This document shows, one piece after another, positions 14,601 through 26,325 of a stretch of DNA of 64,000 bases. This DNA comes from Gymnorhina tibicen (lineage: Eukaryota; Chordata; Aves; Passeriformes; Artamidae). A model generated the notes under the pieces. The model was not told the origin of the DNA. It saw only the letters and a program-made list of their open reading frames with translations, and ran no database searches. The position numbers and the translations under genes are program-made. Each line of letters opens with the position of its first letter. Positions within the stretch are counted from its first letter, which is position 1. Location of the stretch: assembly GCA_013399875.1 (NCBI GenBank), contig VXAZ01001737.1, positions 87,792 through 151,791 on the forward strand, read 5' to 3'.

Positions 14601-17600
14601 ATAATGTTAGGTGCCAAGGAAGTTCAGTGCAGACTCACTTAAAGTGTAGCATACTCTTATGAGGTCCCTGTGATAAAATGGTGCCTCTCTCACGTACTGT
14701 GTAGGAACACTTAGGGCTATTGTGGGGGTAGCAAATATTTGGTAGCATTAACACTTCTGAGGTGATATCAAGTAGAAGCAAGGAAGAAACTGAAATTTGT
14801 CTTGATTTATCAGTTTCAGTGATTTAGGTTTTTATAAAGTTAACTGTAAATCATGCAGGTGGCCTTTTGGAAGCCATCCTCTGGAAATGTGTTATAGCAT
14901 CTTTGAGTTTTTGATGGGCAGAGCTTGAGTTTTAAAATGCCATGGCAGGAAGAGTGTCTTTGAATTCTTCAGCATTTCCATAAAAGAATGCATAGTTCTT
15001 GATATGGGTTATAAAAATGTTTGGCTTATTGTGGAGGAAAAAGGGACAGCACAATGTAAGTTAAATATGCTGAATGTGATGGAGGGTGAAGAGATGTGGC
15101 ATGAGCAAGAGCCCGCATTGTTTGTGGTGTTTAGCATCAGCCAGAACCTTGAAGTGGAGTTCCCTCCAGACTTTTTCTAGTGGGAAATGAAAAATCCACC
15201 CAAACTTGCCAGTTTTACAAATGCAGAAAGAACCCTACACTCCCATAATTTCTAAATGGGGAAATTCAATTTGAAAAAGAACTTAAGAAAGGATTTGAAT
15301 GCATCTATCCCTTTACTATTGTAATTTGGCAGAAAACAACTGTCCTGTAACTCCTTTCAACTCAGCAGCACTAAATGTCTAAATAAACCCCACACAGTTT
15401 TGGTTTGTTTGGTTTGGATTTTTTTTTAATTTGGTCCCTGATACAACCCTTTCTTTCACTCACCTTTGAGGCTTGGTGTCAGGTCTGCTCCTGGGCCCTT
15501 TCTGTATTGCCCAGGTTCCTTGCTTGCTGTCTTTTTCCTGCCTGCTCCATCTTGCATTCCAGGCAGTTCTGCCGAGCTGAACAGAAAGGGAAAGTAGTCT
15601 TCCCCTCTGTCTTCCTCCCCAGGAAGACCCAGACCGCGGCAGACTCAGAATCAGGTAAACATTACATTACATTCTTCTCTCTGCCTTTAACTGGTGCAGC
15701 TCTTTTAACAGAACACGCTGCAGTTACACAGTATACTGAATGAGGTGAAGCACTTCTGCTGTTTGTCTTGTATGCTGTGGGTCGAAAGAATTCTGTAGTG
15801 TGGAGGAGTTTGTGCATATACATCACCAGATGGATTAGGCTGAGAGAACTCCCCAGGAAGAATGTGGCAGTGTTTGTTTTTTAAGGTGCTGCAGGTAAGT
15901 AGCATGACTTAGGTTGAAGCAGTGCCCTAGGAGAAGCATAGTAGCATCTGCACTTTCTGTTTTTAAACACTGCAGGTGAGCAGCATGGTAAGTTCCTTGG
16001 ATGGTGTAAGATACTATGTCTGCTTCTCACGCTCATGCTAGAGAAGGAGCTTCTTGCATCTTCTGAGTGAATATCCTTGAGTGCTTTTGTGAGGCAAGAA
16101 GTGCCTGAGGACATGCAGGGTAACCTGCCTGAGGTCAGTGAGGAGGATTCCTCTGTTCCAAACTTCTCCCAGTTACTTAGGGAAAACAAAATAATCACTC
16201 AGACAGTCTGAGAGCTTAATTTTTGGCTTGAGACATGATACGGTTAATGTGGAAATTTAGGAAAAGTGATTTAATTTCTTCATACTTTCTTTTGCATCAG
16301 GTAAAATCCCAGACGGAGATGAGGAAGACTCCGGTGTCTGAAGCCAGGAAAACACCTGTAACTCAGACTCCAAGTCAGGCCAGCAGTTCCCAGTTCATCC
16401 CTATTCATCACCCAGGAGCCTTCCCTCCCCTTCCTAGCCGGCCAGGTAATTTGCATTGTTCTTTTGAAGTGTCATTTATTGTTGATTGTGAAGAAAATCC
16501 TGTAATAGTGGTTGGTACAGCCTCTGAAGGCAGGGGCTTTGTTAATGAACGTGTATTTTCCTGTTGAACATCTTATCAAGTAGTAAAGAAGGGGCATAGC
16601 AGAACTGAAACGAGATAAATAAGATTCCTTATGCTTTGGAATTGAGGTCTGTCATGAAATCTGCCACCTGCCTTCTGGTTTAGTGGGTGTGAGATCAAGG
16701 AACTTCGTGTTAGGCTCTTCCTGTAGTTAGTCTGAATATGACAAAGCTTTCTGCTAGCACTGCTTCTGAAGCATTCCCTGTGCTTCAGACTCCGTTGCAA
16801 AAGATCAATCACAATGCTTGCTTTAAAACTCTCTTTCTTTTGTAGTGTGGTGCTCATGTTTGAAGCTGTAATTTGTGTGGTCTTACTTGCTACTGTTGCT
16901 GCACTGCATGTCCCATTTTGCTGTGAAGTCTGCCTGTCATACCTTGCTATCCATGTTTGCTCATGGCATAACTGGAAGCTATATCTTCCCTACACCTGTT
17001 ACATGGAGCTCTCAATGTAAGATAGAGGGGCATCTTCCCTGTCTCAAAGTCAGCATAAAATCTGGCCTGTGAGACACAGAATTAAAGCTTGCCTTCCAAA
17101 CCTGGCTTTTCAGTGTGAACTACAGGGAAGGAATTGATCTTACAGATATGAGGATTTGTTTGGTTACCATCTGTCTCTCTCTAAATTGATCCAGAGACTG
17201 GTGGTCCTCTGGGAGGAGGCAGTAGACTTACTGTATTGATTGCTTCTATTTGTTTCTGCTGAAGTTTAGTCCCTGAAAATGTGTTTGAATAGGAGGAAAC
17301 TTGGGGGGTAAAGCATCAAAAACCCCAGAGCAAGGAAGGAAAAAGGTAGTGGGGGTCAAAAACAGCAGGGAGATTGGGGGGCAGGGGACACAGGGATGTG
17401 GAAACATATGACCCTCGGACACTGCCGTGGCTGACTTCTATCAGTCCCTGGAATATTGCAAGAAAACTCCAGAACAAACTCTGAATCCCTGTGTGATCAC
17501 AGCCATGCATATGGCAAGGTGAGGAAGGACATTGTAGTGCCTGTGTGCAGACTAGTGCTTCCTTTCCTAAATGAACAGCATAGGAAGAGAAACCCTACTA

Positions 17601-20600
17601 AAAGTTTTCTGGAGCTGTCTGCTCTGCCAAACTGTGATCAAAGGTACATTTTTAATCTTTTCCAGGATTTCCTCCTCCAACCTATGTTGTCCCCCCTCCT
17701 GTGGCTTTCTCCATGAGCACGGGGTACACCTTCCCAGGTGGTGTTTCTGTCCCAGGAACCTTCCTCCAACCCACAGCTCACTCGCCTGCAGGAAACCAGG
17801 TGCAAGGTGGGAAACAGTCCCACATTCCTTACAGCCAGCAACGGCCCTCTGGACCAGGGCCAATGACCCAGGGACCTCAGCAAACACCACCTCCTTCCCA
17901 GCAACCCCTCTCATCTTTACCAGCTCAGGCAACAGCACAGTCCGCAAGCCAGTTACAGGTCCAAGCTCTGGCCCAGCAGCAACAGCAACAGTCCCCCACG
18001 AAAGCTGTGCAGGGCCTGGGGAAGAGCCCGCCACACCACTCCGGATTCCAGCAGGTAAACTTGGCCTGTGCTACATACTGGGTTTTATTTAAAAATAAAC
18101 GGCAACATTCAAGACTTGTGTTCCTGGATTACCTTTCAAAATTGTCGTTAAAAAATTTTTTGATTGTGAACTTCTGGGCAAATTTGAAAATGAGCTGAAG
18201 TTTGGTGGGTGTGAACATATGATGCTGTAACTGAAAGAAAGGTATGTACTGGAATGGAATGTCTTTTCTGTCATCTATTTGCTGTGTGTTTCTGATATAG
18301 ACAAGGTATGGAGGTGGTATGTCTCAGGCGTTTCTAGTTTTCTTGTGTGAGAGATGAGGACCAAGTGTAAACCTCCACCTTCACTCTCCTTTTGACTAAC
18401 TGGTTGAAGTGTCAGTTCCTTTACAGCTCTTAGTTCTTTGCTGACCTTGTGCTGGAGAAAATCTCCCTTCTGGCAAATCTGGACCCAGTGGTGAGAACCT
18501 CCTTGTGTTCTGGGCAGCAGAATGCTGGCACAGTACCTTACTAAAGGTTTCGTTTGTAGGCTTTTGGGTTGTAAGGTACTGGATTAGAGTAAGGATTATA
18601 CTTGGCTGTTGGTTTAAAGCTTGACTAAGAGTATTAGATGCCTATGGAGATTGTGGAATGTCTGTGTTACTCACAAAAGCAAACATTCTGATTTGCTATC
18701 ACCCGTGAGCCAGGCTGACAGCTTGGATGGAGTTAGGCATTCAGGTAACATGAACTGTTCCTCCCCGCTGGTGAAATCCTGTGTCTCTGCCTCAGTATCC
18801 ACAGACAGACTCATCGAAGCAGCTCTGGAACCCCCCTCAAGTCCAAGGCTCCCTGGGGAAGATCATGCCTGTAAAGCAGCCCTATTACCTGCAGGCCCAG
18901 GACCCTCTCAAACTCTTTGAACAGTCATTACAGCCTCCTGTGATGCAACAGCAACCTCTGGAGAAAAAAATGAAGCCTTTCCCGATGGAGCCATATAACC
19001 AGAACCCCTCAGAAGTCAAGGTGCCAGAATATTACTGGGACTCTTCCTATGGCATGACTGACAACAGGGTGATGACCCAGCAGTCAAACATGGACCGCAG
19101 GGGGAAGCGGCAGGGAGTCTTCCGCTCCGAGCAGGATGCTGTCTCCAGGATGACCTTTGAGGTAAGATCCATGCTACAAGTGGGGAAAACCAAGGCTCTG
19201 GTATTCCTGGCAACTCTTGGCGTTTCCCTGTTTCAGGAAGGCCCTGTGGTTCCAAGTAGGTCAGTGTGAGCTTATTTAGAAAAGACCTGAGTGTCAGTAC
19301 CTGGGGTACCAGCACAAAGGGATGGATTCCCCATTTTAGTAGGCTGTGTGTGGGATCAGTCTCTTGAAGATTTGGTTTCAAGTAGATGTACGTCTTGTTC
19401 AGTGCGGACGTGACATCCATCTCTGTGCTGTATCTGCCAGGTCAAGAAACAAGGCAGCTGATAGTTTTGGGGAAAATTCTTGTCTGGCAACTGATGAAAA
19501 CCATAAAAGCCACCCAAATAATTGCAGTTGAATTATTACACTTCAGGCGAGTTCCTAACACCGCTATAGTGAATTGAATGGCTGAGACTGCGATAGGTTG
19601 AGCAATCAAGGAGGTAGCAGCAGTCTTGTCTTGGATTTTTTTATTTGTTCTTCCTTAAAATCCCACCGTGCTGAGGGAGCTGAATGGCTTCCTTAGCTCC
19701 CGGTTGCAGTAATGGAATACTTTACTTCTGTTCATGTGGTCGTGCTTCATGTTGCTGTTTATAAACCTACCAACATCTGTTATTTATTAACAGCCCTGGA
19801 GTCATCTGTGAGTGCTTTTGGTGATGTTTATAAGGAGGCTTAAACAGAGGCCTTTTAAACCTTTGGCTGGGTGTGCCTCTGTAAATGCACTCAGGACATG
19901 GAGAAGGTCAGCTGAGATCACTTGGCTCATTCTTCCAAGAGAGAAGCTAGACAATGTACAGGAGTCTGCCACTACCCTGATGTCAGGTTGTGGTTTTTAG
20001 ATGGAGACAGGGTCAAAGCCTCATCCTCATTCCTAAAATGGAAACCTTCCTGAGGTGCCAGCGCATTGTGCTACAGAGAGAAGCTGTGCTTGTGCTTTAA
20101 GCATCCCTCACAAAAGTCAAGATGCCCAGTCTGACCAGCACTTTGCAGATTTTACTGGCCCAGGGGGCTGGTCAGCTGTGCATTGGCATAGCAGCCATCA
20201 CCAGTGGAAATAAGTCTCATGGGATTTAAACTCCACAAGTAGAAAAAAGAAGAAGATGCAAACATAAGTCTACTTGAAACCTAAATTACTCACAGGTCAG
20301 CTGTAGAAGATTGGTTATAAGATTTTGTTTGTTGTCCTTGCACATGGAAACAGGTTCGGTATGTGGCATGGATGCAAGTGGAAGCACACGTTCCGCTAAT
20401 TAAAGCTCTCTGCTGTCACTTTGATGCTTGGTGCTCTCCCCGTGCGCACTTGGCCGCATGGCTGGTGGTCATTTCTGCTCAGAGTTCTCTCTGTGCGTGC
20501 CTCAGCACCATTCTCACCTCACCCTCTGCATGCTGCCTTCTGCCCTCCTCTTGCTGTTCTCTCTCCTGCTCTGGCTTAGCCTCGCTGTCTCTGGCTGTTC

Positions 20601-23600
20601 TTTCTGCCTTCTGTTGTCTCACTGTGCTCATTTCTGTCACTAGGACCCCAAGAGCTCCCCTCTGCTTCCTCCGGACCTGTTAAAGAGTCTGGCTGCCTTG
20701 GAGGAGGAGGAAGAGCTGATTTTCTCTAATCCTCCTGATCTTTACCCAGCTCTGCTGGGGCCTCTCGCCTCTCTTCCTGGACGAAGCCTCTTTGTATGTA
20801 TTTGATGTAATACTGCTGCTTCTCACGCCTAACTGGCATCTCTTTTTTCTGTGAAATTATAAGAAATGTGAAATTCCTTTCTCTCCCCCATCCCTCCTGT
20901 CCACTTCCCTGCCTTGCCTTTGACCTAGTTTTCACTGAGGCCCATGATACGGCTTTTGAGCTTCATCCAAGCCTGCTAATTTGTTCAGGAATCAGAATAA
21001 CTGTGGGGTTTTGTAAGTACAGTCCACGGGAGAGGTGTTGATGCATCATGATGCATCATTTAATGCACTAGCTCTTCTACAGTTGTATGGGCTTAGTATT
21101 AAAGGGCAGAGGGGGCACTGATTGGGCTGTGCAGGGTCATCAAAACAAGGGTGTAGTGACAGGACAAGGGGGAATGGCTTCAAACTGACAGAGAATAGGT
21201 TTAGATGAGATCCTAGGAAGAAATTCTTCCCTGTGAAGGTGGTGAGAAGCTGTGGCTGCCCCATCCCTGGAAGTGTCCAAGGCCAGGTTGGATGGGGCTT
21301 GGAGCAAGCTGGGATGTAGTGGAAGGTGTCCCTGGGCAGTGGGGTGGAATGAGATGAGTTTTAAGGTCCCTTCCAACCTAGGCCATTCTACCATTCTGTG
21401 ATATGATTTTGTGATTATAATCTGCATATAAAAATTCCTTAGAGGCAGGGGGATGCTGCCCTATTCAATGCAGAAGAGATTGAAAAAAGAGAAAGATGGC
21501 TTTGGAAGAAAATAGCAATTAACTAGATAAATACACAGTAACTCTTAGAGAAATATAGTCATTTTTGACAGAGGATTTTTTTTCATACATTTTTTGTATT
21601 AAAATCTTCCTAGTTCACTAGCTGGGGGGGTCTCAGAGCTGTTGAATTTTTAAATTGCCGCTGAAAATGCAGTGTACCTTTCTACTATGGCTGCAAGCAT
21701 GTTCATTAAATCATACTCATTCAGATTAGTAGCTGTAACAAAGAATTATTTGAGACTCTACTCAAAATCTCTGATTAAGTCTCTTCCTCAGTTATTTTAC
21801 CTGCCATCCCAAGGAGCCAGTCGCAAAATAGACACTCATTTCTGTCTCATTAGATAACTTTGCTAAGAAACTCATAGCTGCTGCTACAGCAGCTTCCTTT
21901 GAAGCTCCTACTGTTGTGTCTGCTGACAAGTGGAAGGAAATCCTTTGCTGTGCAAGCCGTGTGGATATGCAGAGTGGGAATTTTGTCTGTCTTTTAAAAT
22001 GTGCTTTCAAAGTAATGAGCTGTCACTTTGAAAATCTAACAAGCTAGGGGCTGCTTGCCAAGAAAATAAGGCTGTTTGTTTCAAGTTTACAGGATGAAAG
22101 CAAAGATATTCCAGATACTGTGACTGTTAAAGACAGAGGGATGCTAGTTCAGGTTTTTGTTGTTTGAATAATAAATTTAAAAACATCTGGCATGCTGAGC
22201 TGGTGAGAGTGCAAGAGGGGATTTGTTTGTAACGAGACTGCAGCTGTTATTTTGGTTCACACACATTTTTACTTATGATTTTACTAATTCTATGGCTTGG
22301 TGATCCAGATTCTGAATTTGGTGATGTTCACTGTCTACCACCCAAGCTTGATAATTTATCTTTGGTTTCTGTGTCAGTGATAACTTAGCTATTTCTTCTC
22401 TGAATAGGCTCGTTTCAGAGACAGTTTTTCACTCCTTAATCATAGTAAGAACCAAACAGAAAGACAAGAAATATTATGCTGGAAAGAACAGCTGTGTGAG
22501 AGGGAGGTGGCATAGATGATGGAAAAAAGGTCATGGTCCATAATATCTTCACATGGAAGTAAAAAGTCCAGGGGAGTTTTGGAACCTTTCTTTTAAACAC
22601 TTGGGTTGGGGTTTTTTCCTTCCTCTCTACAAGTAATTTATAATGGAATGAGAGAGTGCTAAATGACGCTTGGACTATTAAACCTAATTAAAAAAGCACT
22701 TGGCTGGTCTCACTGTCTAGGAACATCTCTACAGCAGGGATGCTCTCAGAACTGAAAAAATATTCTGTCAGAAGCCACATACAAGAGTCTAATCTCGTCT
22801 GAAGGAGTCCTCTGGTCACTGGGAGGGGTCCTGTCTAGGGGTCCTGTCTCACTTATACAAGGTTTTCTCACTTGTACAAGGTTTTACACAACCATAAGGT
22901 ATTTTTGGCAGGAGTCTCCCCTTTAGTTATATCAGAGTATTAGACTTTGCATTTGAAAACCTGTCCTGCCAGTGAGGTTTGTCTGAGACTCTCAGCTGTC
23001 ATGTTTGTTGATTTGTAGATTATTAATTACAGGTAGTAGAAAAACTACTGATATTTTTGCACTTGTTAGCTTGCCTCCCCTGTCCTCCAAGATGCTGGAG
23101 CTAAAATGCAAGACAAGTTGTAAATGTGACCAAAACCACTTTGGCAGTTTCTGTTAACACACTTTCCTCGTGGTCCCTACACTGAGCATTAACTGCTCTT
23201 TTCCCCTTTTTGGTTTCTGAAGAAGTCCCTGCTGGAAAAACCATCAGAATTGATGTCTCAGTCATCATCTTTCCTGTCCCTCAGTGGCTTTTCTCTGAAT
23301 CAGGTAAGTGAGAACCAGAGTCCCAACACCTTTTGCTGTTTCAGCTTGTTGTGGTTAAGCCAGTAGAAAACCTGAAAGAAATCCACATGGGTGCATAATT
23401 TCAGTCTGTATCAGCCTTAATCTTTGCCTTTATCAGTTTTCTTCCCAAATTCATCTTAGCTATATCTCTGCAGATGTACCCTTGAATCTTGCTGATTCAA
23501 GGACCTTCATGGGTCCTTTGCTCTCAGTGAACTCGTGGAATTGACTGAAAAGGTGCATTTCAGGGTGCTTTTCTGTGTAGGTTTTTATTCTCTTCCAGAG

Positions 23601-26325
23601 AATTGAGTAGGGTCTTGATACAACTTTTCTGAGTACTGGGAATGTGAAGATTTTGTGAAAACTTTGCAATCCAGCCTGGAGAAATCTGTCCTGATTCAGA
23701 ATGTGGTGGACTTAAATTAAATGGTCAGAGAAGATGGGGCTGGGAAGTGAAAGAGGAATTAGGAAATATTTTGAACTATAATTGTTTCCTTTGTACAGTC
23801 TCAGTGTTGGAAATAAATCTAACACCTAAGCTCTTACATTGTTTGGTTTTTTTCAGGAAAGATATCCGAACAACAGCATGTTCAATGAGGTGTATGGAAA
23901 AAACATGAATACCAGCACAAAAACAGAAGTCACCCCTTCAGTTGCCCATCAGGAGACCTCACTCTATTCTCTCTTTGAAGGGACTCCATGGTCTCCATCC
24001 CTTCCAGCCAGTTCAGGTAATCCTGATATGGCATTTCTTGTGTCTAGTGATTTAAGAGGATCTGAGTTAATTCTAAACCAACTGCAAGTTATATGTAACT
24101 AGAAATTAAATTAAACCCCCAAACTTGCTTGACAAGGTCTCTGAAAGTTTCTGTTTTACTTTATATATCCTCAGAAATACGAGGGGATTCTGTAATTAAT
24201 ATATTGTAAGAACCTGGATTTTAATTCAAGTAGTTGAGCAGGATAAATGTTGTAAGAGGTGTTAAATCCTGAAATCTCTTTAACTCAGTTTCCTGTCAGC
24301 CATTTGGGAGTAGTGTTTTAACTCAGACATCCATATACTTTGTGTTGCTTTTTTTGGAAAAAGCAGGAGGAACTGGACTTTCTTTTTCAAATATCTACAG
24401 TATAAACTGTGTGAATGAAGAGTGGAGGAAAATACAACAGTAGTGGGTTTTGTTGGGTTTGGTTTTTTACTGTTAAGCAGCCCATAAGGCAAACCAGCTT
24501 CTTCATTAGTAATTATCTTAAATGCATAAACCATAACTATTATGTCGTAATTTTAATCTCACTAAAAGTGCAGAAGAGTGTGAGAGAGGAATTAGTTGAA
24601 TCTAAGAAATGAGTGGATTTTAAATAACATCTGCACTGGATGAGGTGTTTGGTGGGACTTCTGCAACCAACCAGGAAAAGCTGTTGTGGGTGAAATGGAG
24701 GGAGTTGCAAAGTGCTTTTATTCTAGCAGGATTTTTGGCTCATATGGCTTCAACTTCCTCTCCCTTCACCTCTTCATTTGTTCCGTCCTGCCTGTGGACA
24801 GGCTGCTTCATGCTCCCTCTCCTCTTTTGCTCACTATTAGGTTCTGGTCTGAATTGCTTTAAGACTCACATAAGTGTAAAACGTTCCTAGACTTGGGAGT
24901 TGAAGTTGTAAACTTGTAAACTCCTCAAGGTCTAATCTAATTTTTTCTGTTGGCTTGTCAAGCTTGGAGACCGTTATTCTTTTAGTTTGGGACAAGTTGT
25001 TCAAGAGACATGGGGAAAACTGGTTTTGCCTAGCCAGCCCTCATGAGGTTTCCTGTTTTTTGTTTTTCTGGTAAGCATTAAACAGTCATTCTGTTCTTGT
25101 AAATTTTTCACTCAGAATTTAGGCATTTGCATTACACTCCTGTAATGGAGGGAATAAAAGCTGACCTTCAGCATTGTAGCAAACTGGATGATGGCAGAAT
25201 TTACAGCAGCACTAAGAAATTCAAAACTGGGAGGCTCCTGCTGTCTCTGCTGACCTTTTTTCCTCTTCCCTTGTAATCCTTAGATCATTCAACACCAGCC
25301 AGCCAGTCTCCTCACTCCTCCAATCCCAGCAGCTTGCCAAGCTCCCCTCCAACCCATAACCACAATTCTGTTCCTTTCTCCAACTTTGGACCCATTGGGA
25401 CTCCAGACAACAGAGACCGGCGAGTCGCAGACCGCTGGAAAACAGATAAGCCAGGCAAGTGCTGGGCTCCAGGTTAGCACGGAGCTGTCAGACACCATCA
25501 TCTGATGATGTTTGTTTTGCACTGGTTTTGCCATGTCGTTTTGAATTTGTCTTTCTGCCATTTTAGCAATGGGAGGGTTTGGTCTGGACTATCTCCCAGC
25601 AACATCGTCCTCTTCAGAGAGCAGCTGGCACCAGTCCAGCGCTCCCAGTGGTACCTGGGCAGCCCAAGGGCCTCCCGCCATGGAGGACTCCTCAGCTGTG
25701 CTTATGGAGAGCCTGAAAGTGAGTTTGGCTGGGGCTGTGCTCAGGGATGGGTCTGCAGGCTGGACGATCAAGTGATGGGTGTTAGCCTGTTGGAAGTGTC
25801 AGAGTTCAGTGCCAGAAGCCCAAAGTTTTTCCTGCAGATTCACTTACACAGGCAGTGTGGGAGATGTCACCAGTGCAGGAAGATGTCACAAATTTCCAGT
25901 TCTTGCTGGTTTTGAGTATTTTGTGGAACAAGCCCAGGCTGGCAGAACTGGAAGAAATTCTAACATTAGCTTTGACTAGTCTAAAATTAGTAATAGTTAA
26001 TGTGGGATGAATTTTTATGGTAATGAGGGTTCTGGAGGAGGATAAGGTAGGGAGCCTCTTTTTAGAGGGTCTTTGAAGCCTGGTTAACTTTCATGATAAG
26101 CCAGATATGAGTGATAAAGAGGGAGAATATAGAACATGGGTGTCTGCTTTCCCATCTGGCAGAGGGGCTATGTAATGCAAGGAGGTGCTAGTGTTGGCTG
26201 TTTGTTTTTAGTCTATCTGGTCCAGTTCCATGATGCACCCCGGCCCCTCGGCCCTGGAGCAGCTGTTGATGCAGCAGAAGCAGAAGCAGCAGCGTGGACA
26301 AGGCGCCATGAACCCGCCGCATTGA
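2646..26325 (+). CDS. SMG7: SMG7, nonsense-mediated mRNA decay factor (5' part outside window)
   Basis: Cytoplasmic NMD adaptor. In the known family an N-terminal 14-3-3-like/TPR domain binds phosphorylated UPF1 and the C-terminal region recruits mRNA decay and deadenylation factors. Coding exons by splice signal and frame: 2646-2817, 3612-3683, 4731-4881, 5214-5349, 7414-7576, 8663-8819, 11071-11141, 11459-11519, 11917-12036, 12267-12702, 16301-16445, 17666-18054, 18796-19161, 20644-20793, 23223-23303, 23857-24016, 25284-25454, 25567-25718, 26212-26325. They sum to 3,267 nt, or 1,088 codons plus stop. The first exon in the window opens with LLQELCTVFNVDLPCRV, inside the N-terminal domain, so roughly 100 residues lie upstream. 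Exons 1-9 encode the helical 14-3-3-like and EST1-type region; later exons encode a low-complexity Pro/Gln/Ser-rich tail ending in MNPPH. The paralogues SMG5 and SMG6 are excluded by near-collinear identity to SMG7. Confidence 0.97.
5350..7413. other. SMG7 intron, no other feature seen
   Basis: The donor after the exon ending QFK is GTTAGT and the acceptor is TTGTTGCAG at 7405-7413. The sequence between is AT-rich with no recognisable repeat or gene. Confidence 0.6.
8663..8819 (+). CDS. SMG7: SMG7 exon with two donors 3 nt apart
   Basis: This exon encodes SFLGVLCKCPLQ through VVDERR and belongs to the SMG7 coding sequence. Two in-frame donors overlap at its end. GTGAGT follows 8819 and keeps a Tyr before IWPWLI, while GTAGTG follows 8816 and would drop it. 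I chose 8819 because GTGAGT is the stronger consensus and the Tyr matches the conserved family sequence. Confidence 0.85.
9725..10007 (+). mobile_element. CR1 LINE, 5'-truncated 3' end
   Basis: The sequence has the typical CR1 tail: a 'ccttccctgtgaggctggtg' segment, 'ggccagattggatggggctt', and a terminal 'attctgggattctctga' motif. It lies in the SMG7 intron 8820-11070, sense to the gene. No reverse transcriptase region remains. Confidence 0.85.
12703..16300. other. Long SMG7 intron, no firm feature
   Basis: This intron of about 3.6 kb separates the exon ending NVAVQ from the exon starting VKSQTEMRK. One 32-nt stretch at 15622-15653 is flanked by CCCCAG and GTAAAC, but its length is not a multiple of three. 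No repeat was recognised. Confidence 0.5.
19162..20643. other. SMG7 intron with a pyrimidine-rich 3' end
   Basis: The last 200 bp (about 20440-20643) are strongly C/T-rich, as expected for a long polypyrimidine tract before the acceptor CACTAG. No gene or repeat was recognised. Confidence 0.5.
20644..20793 (+). CDS. SMG7: SMG7 exon DPKSSPLL...GRSLF, a probable cassette exon
   Basis: A 150-nt exon encoding 50 residues with an acidic run (ALEEEEELIF). Both neighbouring junctions are phase 0, so it can be included or skipped without changing frame. The donor is GTATGT and the acceptor CACTAG. My recollection is that human SMG7 isoforms differ in this part of the protein, but I cannot confirm that here. 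The exon looks intact and functional. Confidence 0.8.
20794..23222. other. SMG7 intron carrying one CR1
   Basis: The intron runs between the exon ending GRSLF and the exon starting KSLLEKPSEL. Apart from the CR1 fragment near 21,120-21,415 nothing was recognised. Confidence 0.5.
21120..21415 (+). mobile_element. CR1 LINE, 5'-truncated 3' end
   Basis: It holds the CR1 tail segments 'gacaggacaagggggaatgg', 'ggccaggttggatggggctt' and a terminal 'attctgtgatatgattttgt' repeat. It is sense to SMG7. Confidence 0.85.
24017..25283. other. SMG7 intron, no other feature seen
   Basis: The donor is CAG/GTAATC and the acceptor TCCTTAG at 25277-25283. The sequence is AT-rich and no repeat or gene was recognised. 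Confidence 0.5.
25455..25566 (+). other. SMG7: GC-AG intron in SMG7
   Basis: A 112-bp intron. The exon ends in KTDKP plus one base, and the donor reads CCAG/GCAAGT, with GC in place of GT. The acceptor is TTTTAG at 25561-25566. Frame continues as CCA G/CA ATG, giving P-A-M-G-G-F-G. GC donors are a known minor class that pairs with an otherwise strong consensus, as seen here. Confidence 0.9.

Noticed and set aside
15622..15653. Possible extra SMG7 exon flanked by CCCCAG and GTAAAC
   Set aside because: 32 nt would shift the frame between two exons that already join perfectly.
17571..18092. 173-codon + strand frame overlapping an SMG7 exon
   Set aside because: Shadow frame; the exon 17666-18054 in another frame carries the conserved Pro/Gln-rich SMG7 sequence.
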